Part shown: one piece after another, positions 41,834-50,136 of the stretch
How the letters are laid out: each line of letters starts with the position of its first letter
How positions within the stretch are numbered: position 1 is the stretch's first letter
From: F1-120-MAGs118 sp013360535
GTDB taxonomy: Bacteria > Planctomycetota > UBA1135 > GCA-002686595
DNA length: 64,000 bases
Assembly: GCA_026647215.1 (NCBI GenBank)
Contig: JAPKHC010000001.1
Span: forward strand, 310,001-374,000
Direction: 5' to 3'
Position numbers and translations under genes: made by a program
The notes under the pieces: generated by a model
The model's database searches: none
Told to the model about the DNA's origin: nothing
What the model saw: only the letters and a program-made list of their open reading frames with translations

Positions 41834-42864
41834 GGGGTTCCTTCGGTGGGTAGGGAGTCGGCCGCGAGCACGAGGGCTGCGGCCTGGAGGTGAAAGCAGC
41901 TCAGCGGTGCGCCGTCGCGGGCGTCGGCGAGCGTGGCGTGCGCGTGTTCGCGGTCGAGGCCACGCGGTGTCGCCATCGGGAGCGCGACGGCGGCGACGGT
42001 GAGCGTGAGCGCGAGGGCGACGCGACGCGCGGAGGGCGACGAGGCGGGGCGTTCGAGCGCGTCGAGGCGGCGCAGGAGCAGCGGGCGGCTCGAGAGGAAG
42101 GCGCGGGCGGGCAGCGGTTGGGGCGCGGCGGGCGAGAGCGCGGCGCGGACGAGCGTCGCGCGGTAGGCGCTCGAACGACCCAGTCGCGTGGCCACGTCGG
42201 CATCGCAGGCGAGCTCGCTCAGCTCGTGCAGGCGCGCGGCGGCGAGCCACACGAGCGGCTGGAACCAGAACACGCAGCGCAGCAGCGCGACGGCCTCGTC
42301 GAGCACGAGGTCGCGGCGGCGCAGGTGCGTCAGCTCGTGGAGCAGCGCGTGCGAGTCGTCGCGCGTGGGCGCGCGACCGAGCGACACCGTGGGAAGCAGC
42401 AACTTCGGGCGCCACAGGCCGGTGACGGCGGGGCTCGTGAGCGCGACGGCGTGGACGCTGGGCAAGCGGCGCAGGCCCGCGATCTTGGCCGCGCTCGCGA
42501 GCGCGTCGGACCACTCCGCGGGGAGTTGAACGCTCGCTCCGAGGCTCCGATGCAGGCGGAAACGCTGCACGAGGCGGGCGGCGAGCAACGTCGCGAAACC
42601 CGCGGCCCACAGCCCGAAGAGCCACTCCGGCGCACCGTCGAGGGCGCGCGTCGCGGCGCGTGTGCTCGCGCCGAGCGTCGCCGTCACGCTCGCCGGCGAC
42701 GCGAGTTCGACGGGCAGGACGAGCCTCAGCAACGCGACGAGCCACACGAGCGTCAGGACTTGCGGCGCGACGTGGCGGCGCAGCGTTCGGTCGACGAGCC
42801 ACGCGCCGGCGAGCAGCGCTCCACCGAGCAGGGCACCCGTCGCGAGCTGGGGGAGCGCGATCAC
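41830..42864 (-). CDS. blaR1: BlaR1-like M56 membrane metallopeptidase (no penicillin-binding sensor domain)
   Basis: This 344-residue membrane protein has two or more N-terminal spans and a cytoplasmic zinc-peptidase module, LLHELTHLRRRDLVLDEAV, followed by FWFQPLVWLAAARLHELSELACDADV with the downstream Glu and Asp, as in BlaR1/MecR1. A last span lies near the C-terminus, but there is no extracellular penicillin-binding domain, so its signal is unknown. It starts at GTG overlapping the blaI stop. On stimulation such proteins trigger loss of the BlaI repressor. Confidence 0.87.
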   Translation of the reverse strand: MIALPQLATGALLGGALLAGAWLVDRTLRRHVAPQVLTLVWLVALLRLVLPVELASPASVTATLGASTRAATRALDGAPEWLFGLWAAGFATLLAARLVQRFRLHRSLGASVQLPAEWSDALASAAKIAGLRRLPSVHAVALTSPAVTGLWRPKLLLPTVSLGRAPTRDDSHALLHELTHLRRRDLVLDEAVALLRCVFWFQPLVWLAAARLHELSELACDADVATRLGRSSAYRATLVRAALSPAAPQPLPARAFLSSRPLLLRRLDALERPASSPSARRVALALTLTVAAVALPMATPRGLDREHAHATLADARDGAPLSCFHLQAAALVLAADSLPTEGTP

Positions 42865-43247
42865 TCGGCGCCCTCCGCCCCGAGTTCCTTCAGCTTCGCC
42901 TCCAGCGCCTTGCGTTCTGCGCTCGAGAGCTGCTTGTCGCCGACCAAGTGCGCGATCAGCGGTCCCGCGGCGCCCTGAAACACGCGCTCGACGAGCGTCG
43001 CGAGCGCCTCCCGCTCGGCATTCCGGCGTTCGATGCGCGGTTCGTACAGCGCGACGTTGCCGCGCCGGGTCTCGCGCACGAGCCCCTTCTGTTCCATGCG
43101 CGTCAGCATGGTCTTGAGCGTCGTGTAGGCCCAACCCTCGGCGCTCAGGTCGCCGAGCAGCTCGCGCGCGGACGCCTTGCGGCGCTCCCACAGCGCGTGC
43201 AGCACCTTCCACTCGGCGTCGCTGGGCTGGGGCGTCTCGCGCGGCAT
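42861..43247 (-). CDS. blaI: BlaI/MecI/CopY-family transcriptional repressor
   Basis: This 128-residue winged-helix repressor opens PSDAEWKVLHALWERRKASARELL and has the recognition helix TTLKTMLTRMEQKGLV followed by RRGNVALYEPR. The C-terminal helices resemble the BlaI dimerisation region. A near-perfect 22-bp palindrome ends up nine bases upstream of its start, with the family's TACA/TGTA core. The operon continues with blaR1 and a DUF1579 gene through GTGA and ATGA overlaps. The start at 43247 fits the family length; upstream in-frame codons cross the operator. Confidence 0.92.
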   Translation of the reverse strand: MPRETPQPSDAEWKVLHALWERRKASARELLGDLSAEGWAYTTLKTMLTRMEQKGLVRETRRGNVALYEPRIERRNAEREALATLVERVFQGAAGPLIAHLVGDKQLSSAERKALEAKLKELGAEGAE

Positions 43248-43255
43248 GGGGGGCA

Positions 43256-43277
43256 AGCTACTACACGTGTAGAAGCT
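43256..43277. promoter_or_regulatory. Probable BlaI operator
   Basis: AGCTACTACACGTGTAGAAG plus CT forms a palindrome with one mismatched pair; the inner CTACACGTGTAG (43261-43272) is perfect. The TACA..TGTA core is that of BlaI/MecI operators. It lies between the blaI start (43247) and the divergent YjbR-like gene (43349), so it can repress blaI and possibly the divergent pair. Confidence 0.75.
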
Positions 43278-43348
43278 CCGCAAGGGGCTCGCCCACCTCT
43301 TGCGAACCCTCTCGCGGGCGGCTTCGATGGCCGCCAAGGAGCATCGAC

Positions 43349-43831
43349 ATGATCCGAGACCTCGTCGCCCTCGAACGCCGCTTGCGCGCCTTCGTCCAGA
43401 CGCTGCCCGGTGCCTGGGAAGACCTGCCGTGGGGTGAGCGGGTCGCGAAGGTCGGCAAGAAGGTGTTCGTGTTCAACCTCGCGCGCGGCGGCGACAAGGA
43501 AGCGCACGGCCCACCGGGCATCGCGATCAAGCTCTCCGACTCGCACGCGGCCGTCGCGAAGCGTCCGTTCGCGTCGCCGACCGGCTACGGGCTGGGCAAG
43601 AGCGGTTGGCTCACGCTGCGCTTCGATCTCGACGAGTCGCCGACCGTCGCCGAGCTCGAGGGCTGGATCGAAGAGAGCTATCGCCTGATCGCGCCAAAGA
43701 AACTGCTCGCGCAGTTCGACGCTCGCGCTCCCACGCCTCCCGCGGTGAGGCTCACCAAGCCACGCGTCAAGCGCTCTCCGCGCAAAGGCCCCGCGAAAGA
43801 AAGTGAAAAGCGTCGGCGTGGGAAGCGTTGA
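43349..43831 (+). CDS. MmcQ/YjbR-family protein
   Basis: This 160-residue protein matches the MmcQ/YjbR fold: AWEDLPWGERVAKVGKKVFVF, PGIAIKLSD, LGKSGWLTLRFD and LEGWIEESYRLIAPKKLLAQF. The family has a CyaY-like DNA-binding fold but no proven role. A basic Lys/Arg-rich tail of about 30 residues follows the domain. It is divergent from blaI across the operator and overlaps the following gene by 29 bases. Confidence 0.82.
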   Translation: MIRDLVALERRLRAFVQTLPGAWEDLPWGERVAKVGKKVFVFNLARGGDKEAHGPPGIAIKLSDSHAAVAKRPFASPTGYGLGKSGWLTLRFDLDESPTVAELEGWIEESYRLIAPKKLLAQFDARAPTPPAVRLTKPRVKRSPRKGPAKESEKRRRGKR

Positions 43832-44693
43832 ACGGGAACCACTCGTCGCGGTTGTCGGTCTCGGAGCGATTGGAACGCGCCTGACCGTTGAACTCGCGCG
43901 GGCGTCGGGTTGCGAGCTTCTAGCGTGCGCGCGGCGCACGGCGCCGAGCCTCGTGCTCGAAGGAAGCGACGAGCCGCTTGCGTGTTCGCCCCGAATCGAA
44001 ACGTCGCCAGCGCGCGCCACGCACGTCGACTGGGTCCTGCTCTGCACAAAGTCCCATCAAATCGAAGGTGCTGCCGACTGGTTGCGCGCCTTGCGCCGCG
44101 GCGACACCCTCGTCGCGGTCTTGCAGAACGGAGTGGAGCATCGCGAACGGCTGGCCGGGCTCGTGCCGGCCGAACTTGTCGTACCGGTGGTCGTCGAGGC
44201 GCCGACGGAGCGGATCGGGAGCGAACGCGTGCGCGCGCGCGGGCCGGCACGGCTGTTCGTGGGCCGCGGCGAGCGCAGGGCGCGATTCGCCGCATTGTTC
44301 GTGGGCTCGAACGTCTCGGTGAACGAGGTCGATGGGTTCGACGCGTTGGCATGGGCGAAGCTCGTGCACAACTGCGCCGGCGCGGCGCGCGCTCTCGAGG
44401 CACGTTCCGAACTCGCCGCAGCGCTCGGCCGACGGGAACTGGCGACGCGGCTCGCGGCGGAGACGGTCGACGTGGCGGCGGAGCTCGGGGTCCGATTGCC
44501 GTCGGGAACTCTCGATTCCGCGGTGACGGCCGCGCTCGCGCTCGGCGAGGACCGCCGCACCTCACTCGAGGCCGACCTGCTGGCGGGTCGGCCGACGGAA
44601 GTCGACGCGCGCAACGGCGCCGTCGCGCGTTTCGGTCGCGAGCGCCACCTGGACGAGCGCTGGAACGAGCTCGCGCTCCAGTTCCTGCGTTAG
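43803..44693 (+). CDS. Ketopantoate reductase-like (PanE/ApbA) oxidoreductase
   Basis: This 296-residue protein starts at GTG inside the preceding gene. It has the NADP Rossmann motif VVGLGAIGTRL, VLQNGVEHRERL, WAKLVHNCAGAA and the C-terminal SLEADLLAGRPTEVDARNGAV, the family signature of 2-dehydropantoate 2-reductases. It could make pantoate for CoA or reduce another keto acid. The N-terminal eight residues are extra. It converges on the disrupted gene at 44704-45181. Confidence 0.8.
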   Translation: MKSVGVGSVEREPLVAVVGLGAIGTRLTVELARASGCELLACARRTAPSLVLEGSDEPLACSPRIETSPARATHVDWVLLCTKSHQIEGAADWLRALRRGDTLVAVLQNGVEHRERLAGLVPAELVVPVVVEAPTERIGSERVRARGPARLFVGRGERRARFAALFVGSNVSVNEVDGFDALAWAKLVHNCAGAARALEARSELAAALGRRELATRLAAETVDVAAELGVRLPSGTLDSAVTAALALGEDRRTSLEADLLAGRPTEVDARNGAVARFGRERHLDERWNELALQFLR

Positions 44694-44703
44694 GCGCGGC
44701 CGG

Positions 44704-45181
44704 TCAGCGGGCGCGCGAGGAGTACCACTCGCGCGCGGAGTTCACGTGCTTCATCCAGAACTCGAGCTCGACGTACTTGTCCTTGCTCTTGAGCGCGCCG
44801 ACTTGTCGAGCAAGGTCGTAGAAGCCTTTGCCTGGCGTTCGCTCCTCGCGGCTCACGACGAGCGCGCTCACGAAGAAGCCGACCTCACGGTAGCTGTCGA
44901 CGACAAGGCGGCCGAGAAAGTCGCCGATGAGCGCGCGGTCGAGTTCGTCCCAGGCGCCGATGCGATGCGGAGTACCTCCGTTGACGTTGGCGAGCCGGAA
45001 TACCGAGCCAGAGCACTTTTTTCGGCAAACTGCGGCCTGCGTCGACGGCGTTGCCCTCGACGCAGGCCGCGGTTTGCCGAAAAAATGCTCTGGCTCGGTA
45101 TTCCGGCTCGCCAACGTCAACGGAGGTACTCCAGCGAGTCCGCTCGAGCTCCCGCAGGATTCGCGGATCGGGCTGCGGCAT
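44704..45181 (-). pseudogene. Gene of unknown function downstream of top6B, split by a 164-bp palindrome
   Basis: The frame opens at ATG 45181, 8 bases after the top6B stop, with MPQPDPRILRELERTR. It then runs into the palindrome at 44969-45132, is shifted, and would end at 44885. Beyond the palindrome, in another frame, lies a convincing C-terminus starting near AWDELDRALIGDFLGRL, continuing ...DSYREVGFFVSALVVS and ending EFWMKHVNSAREWYSSRAR at 44704. Joining the flanks gives a protein of about 105 residues if one element base is kept or two flank bases are a duplication. I do not recognise the family. Its position suggests co-transcription with top6B. Confidence 0.65.
44969..45132. repeat. 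164-bp near-perfect inverted repeat (palindromic element)
   Basis: The left arm (44969-45045) and right arm (45057-45132) pair over about 76 positions with one bulged C and one T/C difference; the 11-base centre is CGGCGTTGCCC. The ends are GGAGTACCTCC / GGAGGTACTCC, themselves nearly self-complementary. A T6/A6 pair lies within the stem at 45018-45023 and 45080-45085. It encodes no transposase. It splits the small gene behind top6B, so it looks like an inserted element rather than a native terminator. Confidence 0.9.
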
Positions 45182-45189
45182 CGAGCGCC

Positions 45190-46995
45190 CTAGAACTTGC
45201 GCGACTTCTGCAGGCAGTCGTCGAGGGTGCCGACGGTGCCGTCGCGTTCCTTGTCGGAGAGGTCGAGGATCTCCTGCAAGGCGAGGCCGATGTGGGGGAT
45301 GTACTTCTCGATGTAGGAGCGCTTGTCGAACTCCGAGCGCAGGCGCTGGCCCTTCTTGATGTAGGTGCCCATCTTGCGGCCGCATTCCTGCAGGCCGAGC
45401 TTGATCTCCTTCAGGATTTCCTCGTAGGCGGCGAGCGCTTCCTTAGACTCCGAGGTGAAGGGCACCCAGACGCTCGCGATGTGGACGAGCACGGCGGCGG
45501 GGCCGATCGGCAGCGCGCCCTTGGGCTGCTGCAGGCCGTAGGAGCGCCAGTTGGTCTGGATCACGGCCTTGGTGACCGCGCAGGCCGACTGCTGGTGCAG
45601 GAGCGGCACGCGGTTGGCGAAACGCAGCACGCGGATCGGCTCGTCCGCGGCGCCGACGAGCTCCTCGCTCACGGTCACGGACTTGCGCTTCTGGATGCGG
45701 CCTTCGTCGGTGACCTCGAGGCCGACGCCACCGGGCTTGCCGTAGGCGATGCCGACCTCGATCACGAACGGGTTGCCGCGGTAGACCGACGGCGGGCGCG
45801 AGACCGCGGCGTAGAAGTCGGCCTCGATCTCCTTCTTGAGGCCCTGCAGCACGAGCTCCTCACCGATCGGCGAGATGCAGTTGGTCGGCGGCGCGGAGAT
45901 CTTCGTCTTCTGGATCGCGGCGTGCAGCGCGGCGGCTTCCTCGCGCGCGATGCGCGACGGATAGGCCTTCTCGGAGACCTTCGCGGTGTGGCAGATCTCC
46001 TCGGCGACCTTCGGGCCGACGCGGACAAACTCCTCCTGCAGGAAGCCGGAGAGCGTGCGCGCGCTGGTTTCCTTGAGCATCAGGATCAGCACACCGAGCT
46101 CGACCCCGTGCGGGTGCGGCTTGATCTCCTCTGCCTCGGGCGGGAGTTCCTTGGTGCCCCGCTCGTAGACGACCCGCTCGCCACCCGGATCGACGTACGT
46201 GAGCTGCACGTGCGGGTTCGCGATCGCGGTCTGCTTCAGGTACATGTCGACCGAACGCAGGCCCTTCTGGTAGCGGGCCTCCATCTCGATCTCGACGCGC
46301 GTGCCGTGCTCGCGGTGCCAGTCGGCGAGCGTCTTCTCGTCGTGCAGGTCGGCCTTGTTGCGCGCGGTGTCGATCGTGAGCGCCGCCTCGTAGGCCGGAT
46401 AGCGCTTGCCCGTCCGCGACACGATGCGCGAGGACTTGCCGGTGGTGAGCTGGCCGTACATCACGGCGGCCGAGATGCCGATGCCCTGCTGGCCGCGCGT
46501 CTGGCTCAGCTTGTGGAACTTCGAGCCGTAGAGCAGCTTGCCGAAGACCTTGGGGATCTGCTCCTTCACGATGCCGGGGCCGTTGTCCTCGACCGCGACG
46601 CGGAAACGGTCCTCGCCGGTCGGCGTGATCTCGACCACGACCTCGGGCAGGATGCCGGCCTCCTCGCAGGCGTCGAGCGAGTTGTCGACGGCCTCCTTGA
46701 CGGCCGTCAGCAGCGCCTTGAGCGGCGAGTCGAAGCCCAGCAGGTGGCGGTTCTTGGTGAAGAACTCGCTGACCGAGATCTCGCGCTGGCGCTCCGCGAG
46801 TTCCTGCGCGGTCTTGCGGCGCGGGGCCTCGCCGTCTGTCGCCTTGTCCGCCTTGGCAGGCTTGTCGGCCTTCGAGTCGGCCTTGGCGGAGGGGGCTGCG
46901 GCGCCCTGGGGAGCCTCGGCCTTCGCCCCGCCGGAGTTCGCCCCGTCGGCCTGCTGCTCGTCGAACAAAGTGGCTCCACCCTTTTCCGTCGTCAC
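45190..46995 (-). CDS. top6B: DNA topoisomerase VI subunit B (GHKL ATPase)
   Basis: This 601-residue protein is the ATPase subunit of topoisomerase VI. After an Ala/Lys-rich tail (about residues 24-62) the Bergerat fold begins: EAVDNSLDACEEAG (Glu101, Asn105), VEDNGPGI and the GQQGIGISAAVMYGQLTTGK lid. An H2TH-like region and the transducer domain follow; QTNWRSYGLQQPKG carries the expected catalytic-loop Lys. The partner top6A lies 4 kb downstream on the same strand. The N-terminal tail resembles the basic tail of the HU protein in this window. Confidence 0.94.
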   Translation of the reverse strand: MTTEKGGATLFDEQQADGANSGGAKAEAPQGAAAPSAKADSKADKPAKADKATDGEAPRRKTAQELAERQREISVSEFFTKNRHLLGFDSPLKALLTAVKEAVDNSLDACEEAGILPEVVVEITPTGEDRFRVAVEDNGPGIVKEQIPKVFGKLLYGSKFHKLSQTRGQQGIGISAAVMYGQLTTGKSSRIVSRTGKRYPAYEAALTIDTARNKADLHDEKTLADWHREHGTRVEIEMEARYQKGLRSVDMYLKQTAIANPHVQLTYVDPGGERVVYERGTKELPPEAEEIKPHPHGVELGVLILMLKETSARTLSGFLQEEFVRVGPKVAEEICHTAKVSEKAYPSRIAREEAAALHAAIQKTKISAPPTNCISPIGEELVLQGLKKEIEADFYAAVSRPPSVYRGNPFVIEVGIAYGKPGGVGLEVTDEGRIQKRKSVTVSEELVGAADEPIRVLRFANRVPLLHQQSACAVTKAVIQTNWRSYGLQQPKGALPIGPAAVLVHIASVWVPFTSESKEALAAYEEILKEIKLGLQECGRKMGTYIKKGQRLRSEFDKRSYIEKYIPHIGLALQEILDLSDKERDGTVGTLDDCLQKSRKF

Positions 46996-47142
46996 GTTGC
47001 GCCTCGCTCAAGGAATGCTGGACGGCCCGTTTCTAGCGAAACGTGCGCTCGATTCAACCTCGCTGCAGGTGGCCCCTTTTCGCGCTGCCCTCGATGGGCG
47101 AGAATCTCCGCCCTTCATTCCCTTCCCAACAGGAACGCTTCG

Positions 47143-49101
47143 ATGGCAGCCAAGGACACGATCACCGTCTTCGACCAGCAGGGACAGCCGCGCGAGCTCC
47201 CGAGGCAGGAGTTCCTCGACAAGGTGCTGCCCAAGTTGCTCGAGGCGGCCTGGGGCAACCCCGACCAGCTCTACCAGCAGATCGTGTTCGCGCTCGAGAA
47301 CGGTCTGCACGACGGCGTGGTGAAGGCGGCCGAGCGGCTCGACGAGCTCGACGGCGGCGCCGAGCGCGGCAAGGTGCTGCTGTCGGCGACGCAGTTCCAG
47401 ACCGGCCAGCACGACGCGGCCGAAGCGACCCTGCGCGCGAGCCTCGAGAAGAACGGCGAGAGCGCGATCGCGGTCGTCAACCTCGCGCGCATGCGCCAGG
47501 CCCGCGGCGACGTCGACGGGGCGCAGACGCTGCTCTCGCGCGCGCTCGAGCTCGACGCGAACCAGGAGAACGCGCTCGGCTGGTCGTGCCAGCTGATGCA
47601 GGAGGCCGGAGGTGAGGAGGCGGTGCTCGAGTTCCTCGAGGACCTCTCCAAGGGCCCGGGCAACTGGCGCGCGACGCTGTGGCTCGCCCAGCAGAAGCTG
47701 CGCACGCAGGACGCGGACCGCGGCATCGAGCTCCTGCGTGGCGTGATGGACCTCGTGGCGCGTGATCCGGGCGCCCTGATGGGCGCGAGCGCGGACCTCG
47801 GCAAGGCCGGCAAGCTCAACGAGCTCGTCGAGCTCGTCGGCCCGCGCTTCGACGAGCGCCGCCACCGCCCCGAGACGGGCTTCAACCTGATGCAGGCCTA
47901 CGCGCAGCTCGGCCGCGCCGACGAGGCGCGCCAGGTGCACGCGCGGCTCTCGGCGCTCAACCTGCCGCCGCTCGCCAACGCGCTCGCGCAGTTCGGCCAG
48001 CGCCTCGGCCTCAAGCCCGCGCCGGGCGCACCCGCCGCGGCCGGCCAGCCCGCCGCCGGACAAGCAGGTGGCCAGCAGCAGCTCGAGCTGCGGCTCTTCG
48101 TCGTGCAGGGCCCGCTGTGGATGCAGGGGCTCGGCGCGCCGTGGCTCGCGCCCGAGAAGGATCCGAAGGCGCCGCTGGTCACGTTCGCCGGCTTCTCGGA
48201 CGAGGCGCTCGCGACGCAGCCCAAGGGCCAGCAGCCGCGCGTCGACGACGACATCGCGCGCATGGCGCGTGCGCTGCCGCTGTACCTGTCGGAGTCGGTC
48301 TACCTGCGCACGGCCGCGCGCTCGGACATGGTCGTGCCGATCCTCCCGGGCGGCATGTTCGTCGTGATGGGCCAGCTGTGGCCGATCGAGGCGCTCCACA
48401 AGGGGCGTCCGCCGGAAGCGAAGCCCGACTACATCGTGCAGGGCCTGCTCGCGCGCGACGACGGCGGGTTCCGCGTCGAACTCGTGATCTTCGACGGCAA
48501 GGACTCCAAGGAAGTGCACCGCATCCGCGCCATCGGGCTGCGCAAGCTCGAGGAGCACGCGCTGCGCCTCGAGGACGAGCTGCTCGACTGGCTCGAGACC
48601 AAGGGCATCGCGCGCACCGTGCCGAAGTCGGGTTTCGTCGGCAAGCTGCTCGGCGGCAAGCCGCACTCGGGGCCTCAGACCGTGTCGCGGCCGTCGAACG
48701 ACGGCCAGGTGCAGCACCTGACGGGCATCTCGAACCTGCTCGCGATGGCGGTGCCGGCGATCGGGCTCGGCTCGCGCGAGATCCTCGCCAACGAGGCGGA
48801 GCTGCTCTCGGGCTGCATCGAGGACGCACGCAAGAACCCCGACTGCGGCGCCGCGCAGGCGCTGGCGGCCTGCGGGATGATGTTCGCCGTGCGCTTCGGC
48901 TCGACGGCCGTCGACAAGTCCAAGGGCGACCTGCTTGCGCTGGTCGAAAAGGACCGCGAGGCCAAGGGCGTGCTGCGCCTGCTCTCGCCGGGCATCTACA
49001 TGCGCCTGGGCGAACGCGAGCGTTCGGAGGCCGCCAAGGTGCAGCTCAAGGGCGCCGCGGGCGAGACCTACGACAAGTGGCTCGAGAGCATCAAGCCGTG
49101 A
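47143..49101 (+). CDS. Large TPR-repeat protein of unknown function
   Basis: This 652-residue protein opens MAAKDTITVFDQQGQPRELP. Residues about 20-285 are helical repeats of TPR type (ALELDANQENALGWSCQLM, RADEARQVHARLSALNLPP). An Ala/Gly/Pro/Gln linker at about 295-320 leads to a 330-residue C-terminal half without a family I can name, containing YLSESVYLRTAARSDMVVPI, LRLEDELLDWLE and MFAVRFGSTAVD. No signal or membrane segment. AGGAA lies 7 bases before the ATG. It is divergent from top6B (147 bases). Confidence 0.72.
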   Translation: MAAKDTITVFDQQGQPRELPRQEFLDKVLPKLLEAAWGNPDQLYQQIVFALENGLHDGVVKAAERLDELDGGAERGKVLLSATQFQTGQHDAAEATLRASLEKNGESAIAVVNLARMRQARGDVDGAQTLLSRALELDANQENALGWSCQLMQEAGGEEAVLEFLEDLSKGPGNWRATLWLAQQKLRTQDADRGIELLRGVMDLVARDPGALMGASADLGKAGKLNELVELVGPRFDERRHRPETGFNLMQAYAQLGRADEARQVHARLSALNLPPLANALAQFGQRLGLKPAPGAPAAAGQPAAGQAGGQQQLELRLFVVQGPLWMQGLGAPWLAPEKDPKAPLVTFAGFSDEALATQPKGQQPRVDDDIARMARALPLYLSESVYLRTAARSDMVVPILPGGMFVVMGQLWPIEALHKGRPPEAKPDYIVQGLLARDDGGFRVELVIFDGKDSKEVHRIRAIGLRKLEEHALRLEDELLDWLETKGIARTVPKSGFVGKLLGGKPHSGPQTVSRPSNDGQVQHLTGISNLLAMAVPAIGLGSREILANEAELLSGCIEDARKNPDCGAAQALAACGMMFAVRFGSTAVDKSKGDLLALVEKDREAKGVLRLLSPGIYMRLGERERSEAAKVQLKGAAGETYDKWLESIKP

Positions 49102-49297
49102 ACGTGTCCGCGAGCCGCTGGAGCAGCCACCAGGCTCCGGCGGCCGCGAGCACCAGCTTGGGCGCGCTCGAGAGGCACCCGTACCTCAGGTAGCGCTGCT
49201 GCAGCGACCCGCCGCAGTCCGGGCACATCCGCGGCCGCGGCTTCGGCAGCGCCACGTCGCAGTGCGGGCAGTGGTCCGCGTCGATCAGTTTCGGCAT
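49091..49297 (-). CDS. Small zinc-ribbon protein with one membrane segment
   Basis: This 68-residue protein has CPHC and CPDCGG (a four-Cys zinc ribbon, residues about 10-30), then a hydrophobic segment at about 48-62 (PKLVLAAAGAWWLLQ). It starts inside the last codons of mqnA (13-base overlap) and its stop overlaps the end of the convergent TPR gene by 11 bases. It is likely translated with mqnA. The function is unknown. Confidence 0.6.
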   Translation of the reverse strand: MPKLIDADHCPHCDVALPKPRPRMCPDCGGSLQQRYLRYGCLSSAPKLVLAAAGAWWLLQRLADTFTA

Positions 49298-50109
49298 CGC
49301 GTCTCTCCCGGGCGGATGGCCCGTGGCGTGAGCTCGCCCGCGCACAGGCCGAGCCGGGCGGCCTCGTCGCGGAAGCGCAGGAGGGCCGGCTCGAGTTGCT
49401 CGCCGGGGTCGAACAAGCATTCTTTCGCGAGGTACTCGAGGCACGGTTCGAGCGGCAGCGCCCAGTCGCGAGCCGCCTCGCGGGCGAGGGTTTCCAAGGC
49501 GGCGCGCCCGCGCTCGCGCGCGCGCTCGAAGCAGGCTAGTTGCTGCTCCGTCAGTTCCACCCCAGGCCGCACGATCCAGAGGGCAAAGACGAACGGGAGG
49601 CCCGTGTCCTTGGCCCACAGTTCGCTGGGACTGAGTGTCGGCGGCGCGCCGGGCGAGAGCGCCTCCACCAGCGAGCGGTCGCCGATGCGCAGCCAGCCGC
49701 CGTCGTCGTCGCTTTCGGCCTCGGCGCGCGGATCGCGGCCTGCGGGGGCCTCGCGGAAGCGTAGGCCGGGCTCGCGGCGCGAGAGCACGATCTGCGCGAG
49801 CGCCTGGGAGGTGCGGCTCGCGGGGTCGAGCACCACGGAGCCGAGCTCGCCGAGCTTGCGGCGCAAGAACACCTGCACGCTGGCGACGTAGCCGCGCCCG
49901 GCGATTGCGGGGCCGACGATGTAGCCGTACCCGGGCGCGCGGAAGAGCTCGATCGAGCTCACGAGCGCGACGTCGATCGTGCCCGCGCGCAGGCGCTCGA
50001 CGAGGCGCGAAGGAACCTCGCGCGCGACCTCGAGACCCGGCTCGGCTTCGAGACCGAGGTTGATCGGGCGTGCGACGAGGTAGGGGACGGTGCCCACGCG
50101 GAGCGGCAT
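49285..50109 (-). CDS. mqnA: Chorismate dehydratase MqnA (futalosine menaquinone pathway)
   Basis: This 274-residue periplasmic-binding-fold enzyme converts chorismate to 3-(1-carboxyvinyloxy)benzoate, the first step of the futalosine route. Motifs: RVGTVPYLVARPI at the N-terminus, DVALVSSIELFR, GYVASVQVFL, LDPASRTSQAL, WLRIGDRSLVEA and DTGLPFVFALWIV. MqnD has a similar fold, but SSIE and the WAKDTGLPFVFA segment favour MqnA. Its pathway partners mqnC and mqnE lie at 60-62.4 kb. It is divergent from the methyltransferase gene by 27 bases. Confidence 0.88.
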   Translation of the reverse strand: MPLRVGTVPYLVARPINLGLEAEPGLEVAREVPSRLVERLRAGTIDVALVSSIELFRAPGYGYIVGPAIAGRGYVASVQVFLRRKLGELGSVVLDPASRTSQALAQIVLSRREPGLRFREAPAGRDPRAEAESDDDGGWLRIGDRSLVEALSPGAPPTLSPSELWAKDTGLPFVFALWIVRPGVELTEQQLACFERARERGRAALETLAREAARDWALPLEPCLEYLAKECLFDPGEQLEPALLRFRDEAARLGLCAGELTPRAIRPGETRCRN

Positions 50110-50136
50110 CCCTGCACGGTAGAGCGCGCACGGGGC

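Noticed and set aside
44969..45132. The palindrome as an ordinary bidirectional terminator
   Set aside because: It lies inside a coding frame, its T6 is before and A6 after the inner stem (they pair together), and it is far longer than a terminator needs.
44746..47142. A long plus-strand frame that joins the TPR gene and runs opposite top6B
   Set aside because: Only the part from 47143 has family-like sequence and a ribosome-binding site; upstream it mirrors top6B and crosses the palindrome.
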